In this document: in pieces, positions 6,421 through 7,907 of the stretch
Layout: each line of letters opens with the position of its first letter
How positions within the stretch are numbered: the stretch's first letter is position 1
Notes under the pieces: generated by a model
The model's input: the letters and a program-made list of their open reading frames with translations, nothing else
Database searches by the model: none
Told to the model about the DNA's origin: nothing
Origin: Bacteroidota bacterium
GTDB lineage: Bacteria; Bacteroidota; Bacteroidia; Flavobacteriales_F; PHOS-HE28
Length of the DNA stretch: 7,907 nucleotides
NCBI GenBank assembly: GCA_023418095.1
Contig: JAEZDL010000248.1
Coordinates: 1 to 7,907 of the forward strand
Direction of reading: 5' to 3'
Program-made: the position numbers and the translations under genes

Positions 6421-7870
6421 ATATGCGGTCCAATACCCCGAAGGCGATCGCCAGCAGGATCACGCCGGCCAGATCCATCCAGATGCCGCAGCGCACCATC
6501 TGGCGGATCGGGATGCGGCCGCTGCCGAAAACGATCGTTTGCATGGGCGAGGCCACCGGCAACATGAAACCGATGCTCGCGGCCAGCACGGCGGGAATGA
6601 GCAGGGAATGTGGATCCATGCCCCACTTGGCCGCCATGCTCGCCACCAGTGGAATGATGAGGCTGGCCGTGGCCGAATTGCTGCCGAGCTCGCTCATCGC
6701 CGAAACAATGAGCACCACGGCACCGATCAGGATCACCGGAGGCAACGATCGCAGCCCGGCCATGCTCTCACCGATGATCTCCGACAGGCCGCTTTTGTCA
6801 ACACCGTATGCCAATGCGAAGCCGCCACCGAGAAGAAGCAGCACGCCCCAGGGAACACGGCCCTCCGCAAAACCCCAGCTCATCAAACAACTTCGATCGG
6901 GCTCCCTGGAACCTGACGGTATGATGAAAAGCACGATCGCGCCGGCAACAGCAATGGCGGCATCCGTCAGCGCAGTTATCCCCGTGAGCGATCGCCAGCC
7001 ACGGATCGTGGTCGCTTCATTGATCTTCAGGTCATCGCCGGTGATCCAAGCCAATGCCACCAGACCGAAGATGATCAACGCACGGATCTCCTCCTTACGT
7101 GGCGCACCGAGCGCGATCGCACGTTGCCTTACGTTCTCCTGATCGCCGAGCGATGCTGTGCCTACGTTGAACACCACGCGCGTTAGCAGAAACCAGGCGA
7201 TCGCCATGTAGATCGCCGCGATCGGTACGCCGAAGGTCATCCATTCCGCAAATCCGATCGTTGACGCCTGTGGCAGTGCACGAAGGAATTCCAGAAGGAT
7301 CAGGTTGGGCGGCGTTCCCACCGGTGTGGCCATGCCGCCGATCGTGGCGCCGTAAGCCACCGCCAACAAAAGCGGGATGGTCATCCGCTTCCGCACTTCC
7401 GCGGGCGCCTGTTCATCATCGAGCAGGCTCAAGGCGATCGGCAACATGACCAAAGCGGCAGCCGTGCTGTTGATCCACATGCTGAGCACCGCGCACGCCA
7501 CCACCATTCCCAGTACGATGCGCGAAGGTGAACCGCCGATCCATGAAACGATCTTCAGCGCGATGCGCCGGTGGGCACCGCTCTTCTCGATCCCGAGCGC
7601 GATGATGAAACCGCCGAGAAAAAGGAAGATGATCTCGCGTGCGTAATTATTCGCCGTATCGGCCACCGACCCGATCCCGGTGAGCGGAAAAAGCACCAGT
7701 GGAAGGATCGACGTTACGGGAAGGGGCACCGCTTCGCTGATCCACCAGATCGCCATCCAAGCGACGATACCGGCCATGATCGCAGGCCCCACCCCGTGAT
7801 GCCGCAACAGCAGGAAAACGATCCCGGCCAGCAATGGCCCACCCAGACGGAATATGAGTATTCGGGACAT
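6419..7870 (-). CDS. SLC13/DASS-family sodium-coupled carboxylate (anion) transporter
   Basis: A 483-residue polytopic inner-membrane protein of the divalent anion:sodium symporter family, whose members import di- and tricarboxylates (succinate, malate, citrate) or sulfate with sodium. Length is typical, and about a dozen hydrophobic segments are visible from residue 5 to 480, including two that match the re-entrant hairpins. Family signatures are WWISEAVPLPVTSILPL (42-58), SMWINSTAAALVMLPIA (130-146), VGTPPNL (184-190), SELGSNSATASLIIPL (393-408) and SPMQTIVFGSG (441-451). The two sodium-site motifs, normally Ser-Asn-Thr, read Asn134-Ser135-Thr136 and Ser397-Asn398-Ser399. The second half also lacks the usual TPPN form, having SPMQ at 441-444. 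The start is the ATG at 7870, giving an N-terminus like other members; only 37 bases lie upstream in the window, so the promoter cannot be judged. It converges with the lipoprotein gene. Substrate is not predictable from these motifs; dicarboxylate is the commonest family function. Confidence 0.92.
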   Translation of the reverse strand: MSRILIFRLGGPLLAGIVFLLLRHHGVGPAIMAGIVAWMAIWWISEAVPLPVTSILPLVLFPLTGIGSVADTANNYAREIIFLFLGGFIIALGIEKSGAHRRIALKIVSWIGGSPSRIVLGMVVACAVLSMWINSTAAALVMLPIALSLLDDEQAPAEVRKRMTIPLLLAVAYGATIGGMATPVGTPPNLILLEFLRALPQASTIGFAEWMTFGVPIAAIYMAIAWFLLTRVVFNVGTASLGDQENVRQRAIALGAPRKEEIRALIIFGLVALAWITGDDLKINEATTIRGWRSLTGITALTDAAIAVAGAIVLFIIPSGSREPDRSCLMSWGFAEGRVPWGVLLLLGGGFALAYGVDKSGLSEIIGESMAGLRSLPPVILIGAVVLIVSAMSELGSNSATASLIIPLVASMAAKWGMDPHSLLIPAVLAASIGFMLPVASPMQTIVFGSGRIPIRQMVRCGIWMDLAGVILLAIAFGVLDRI

Positions 7871-7907
7871 CGCAGCGAATGTACATGGGCGATCGGTGTT
7901 CCATGGA

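Noticed and set aside
6111..6445. GATC-free stretch of about 335 bases as a sign of foreign DNA
   Set aside because: A similar gap of about 290 bases occurs at 2421-2710 inside an ordinary gene, and the stretch covers a low-complexity Asn/Asp coding tail and a terminator.
6342..7142. 266-codon plus-strand ORF opposite the transporter
   Set aside because: It is antisense to a well-supported SLC13 gene, and its translation is Pro/Arg/Ser/Met-rich without a domain, typical of a shadow frame.
6419..7340. GCGATCGC octamers (four exact copies seen) as cyanobacterial HIP1
   Set aside because: Gene content is clearly Bacteroidota, and the general excess is of the shorter GATC/CGATCG core, so these octamers are probably a by-product.

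Overview
The window looks like chromosomal DNA of a member of the Bacteroidota, probably a Flavobacteriales-like environmental lineage with moderately high GC (mid-50s percent by eye). Four things point that way: a DksA/TraR-like protein with the one-cysteine degenerate zinc finger common in this phylum, a DUF4421 outer-membrane barrel, a PQQ-type sugar dehydrogenase with a C-terminal module of the kind seen on secreted flavobacterial proteins, and A-rich rather than Shine-Dalgarno-like leaders. I see no mobile element, CRISPR array, tRNA or rRNA, and no sign of recent transfer.

Layout, left to right. (1) 1-1065 (+): the 3' three-quarters of an NADP-type glutamate dehydrogenase gene, cut by the left edge and closed by a strong terminator. 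(2) 1292-1717 (+): a TraR/DksA-family regulator, also closed by a strong terminator. (3) 1912-3350 (+): a probable two-gene unit of a small unrecognised protein and a DUF4421 outer-membrane protein, perhaps followed by a tiny charged ORF (3383-3532) that ends in a hairpin between convergent genes. (4) 3583-5454 (-): a secreted PQQ-dependent sugar dehydrogenase-like protein with a C-terminal module carrying two dockerin-like repeats. (5) 5455-5762: a divergent intergenic region of about 308 bp. (6) 5763-6335 (+): an acidic, coiled-coil lipoprotein. (7) 6387-6420: a terminator between convergent genes. (8) 6419-7870 (-): a complete SLC13/DASS-family sodium:carboxylate-type transporter.

The genes do not form one pathway. 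They are mostly single transcription units separated by terminators: ammonium assimilation, transcriptional control, envelope proteins, secreted carbohydrate oxidation and organic-anion uptake. No coherent new multi-gene system is visible. The observations most worth following up are the roughly five-fold excess of GATC across the whole window, the dockerin-like repeats with an enlarged loop on the sugar dehydrogenase, and the altered sodium-site motifs of the transporter.
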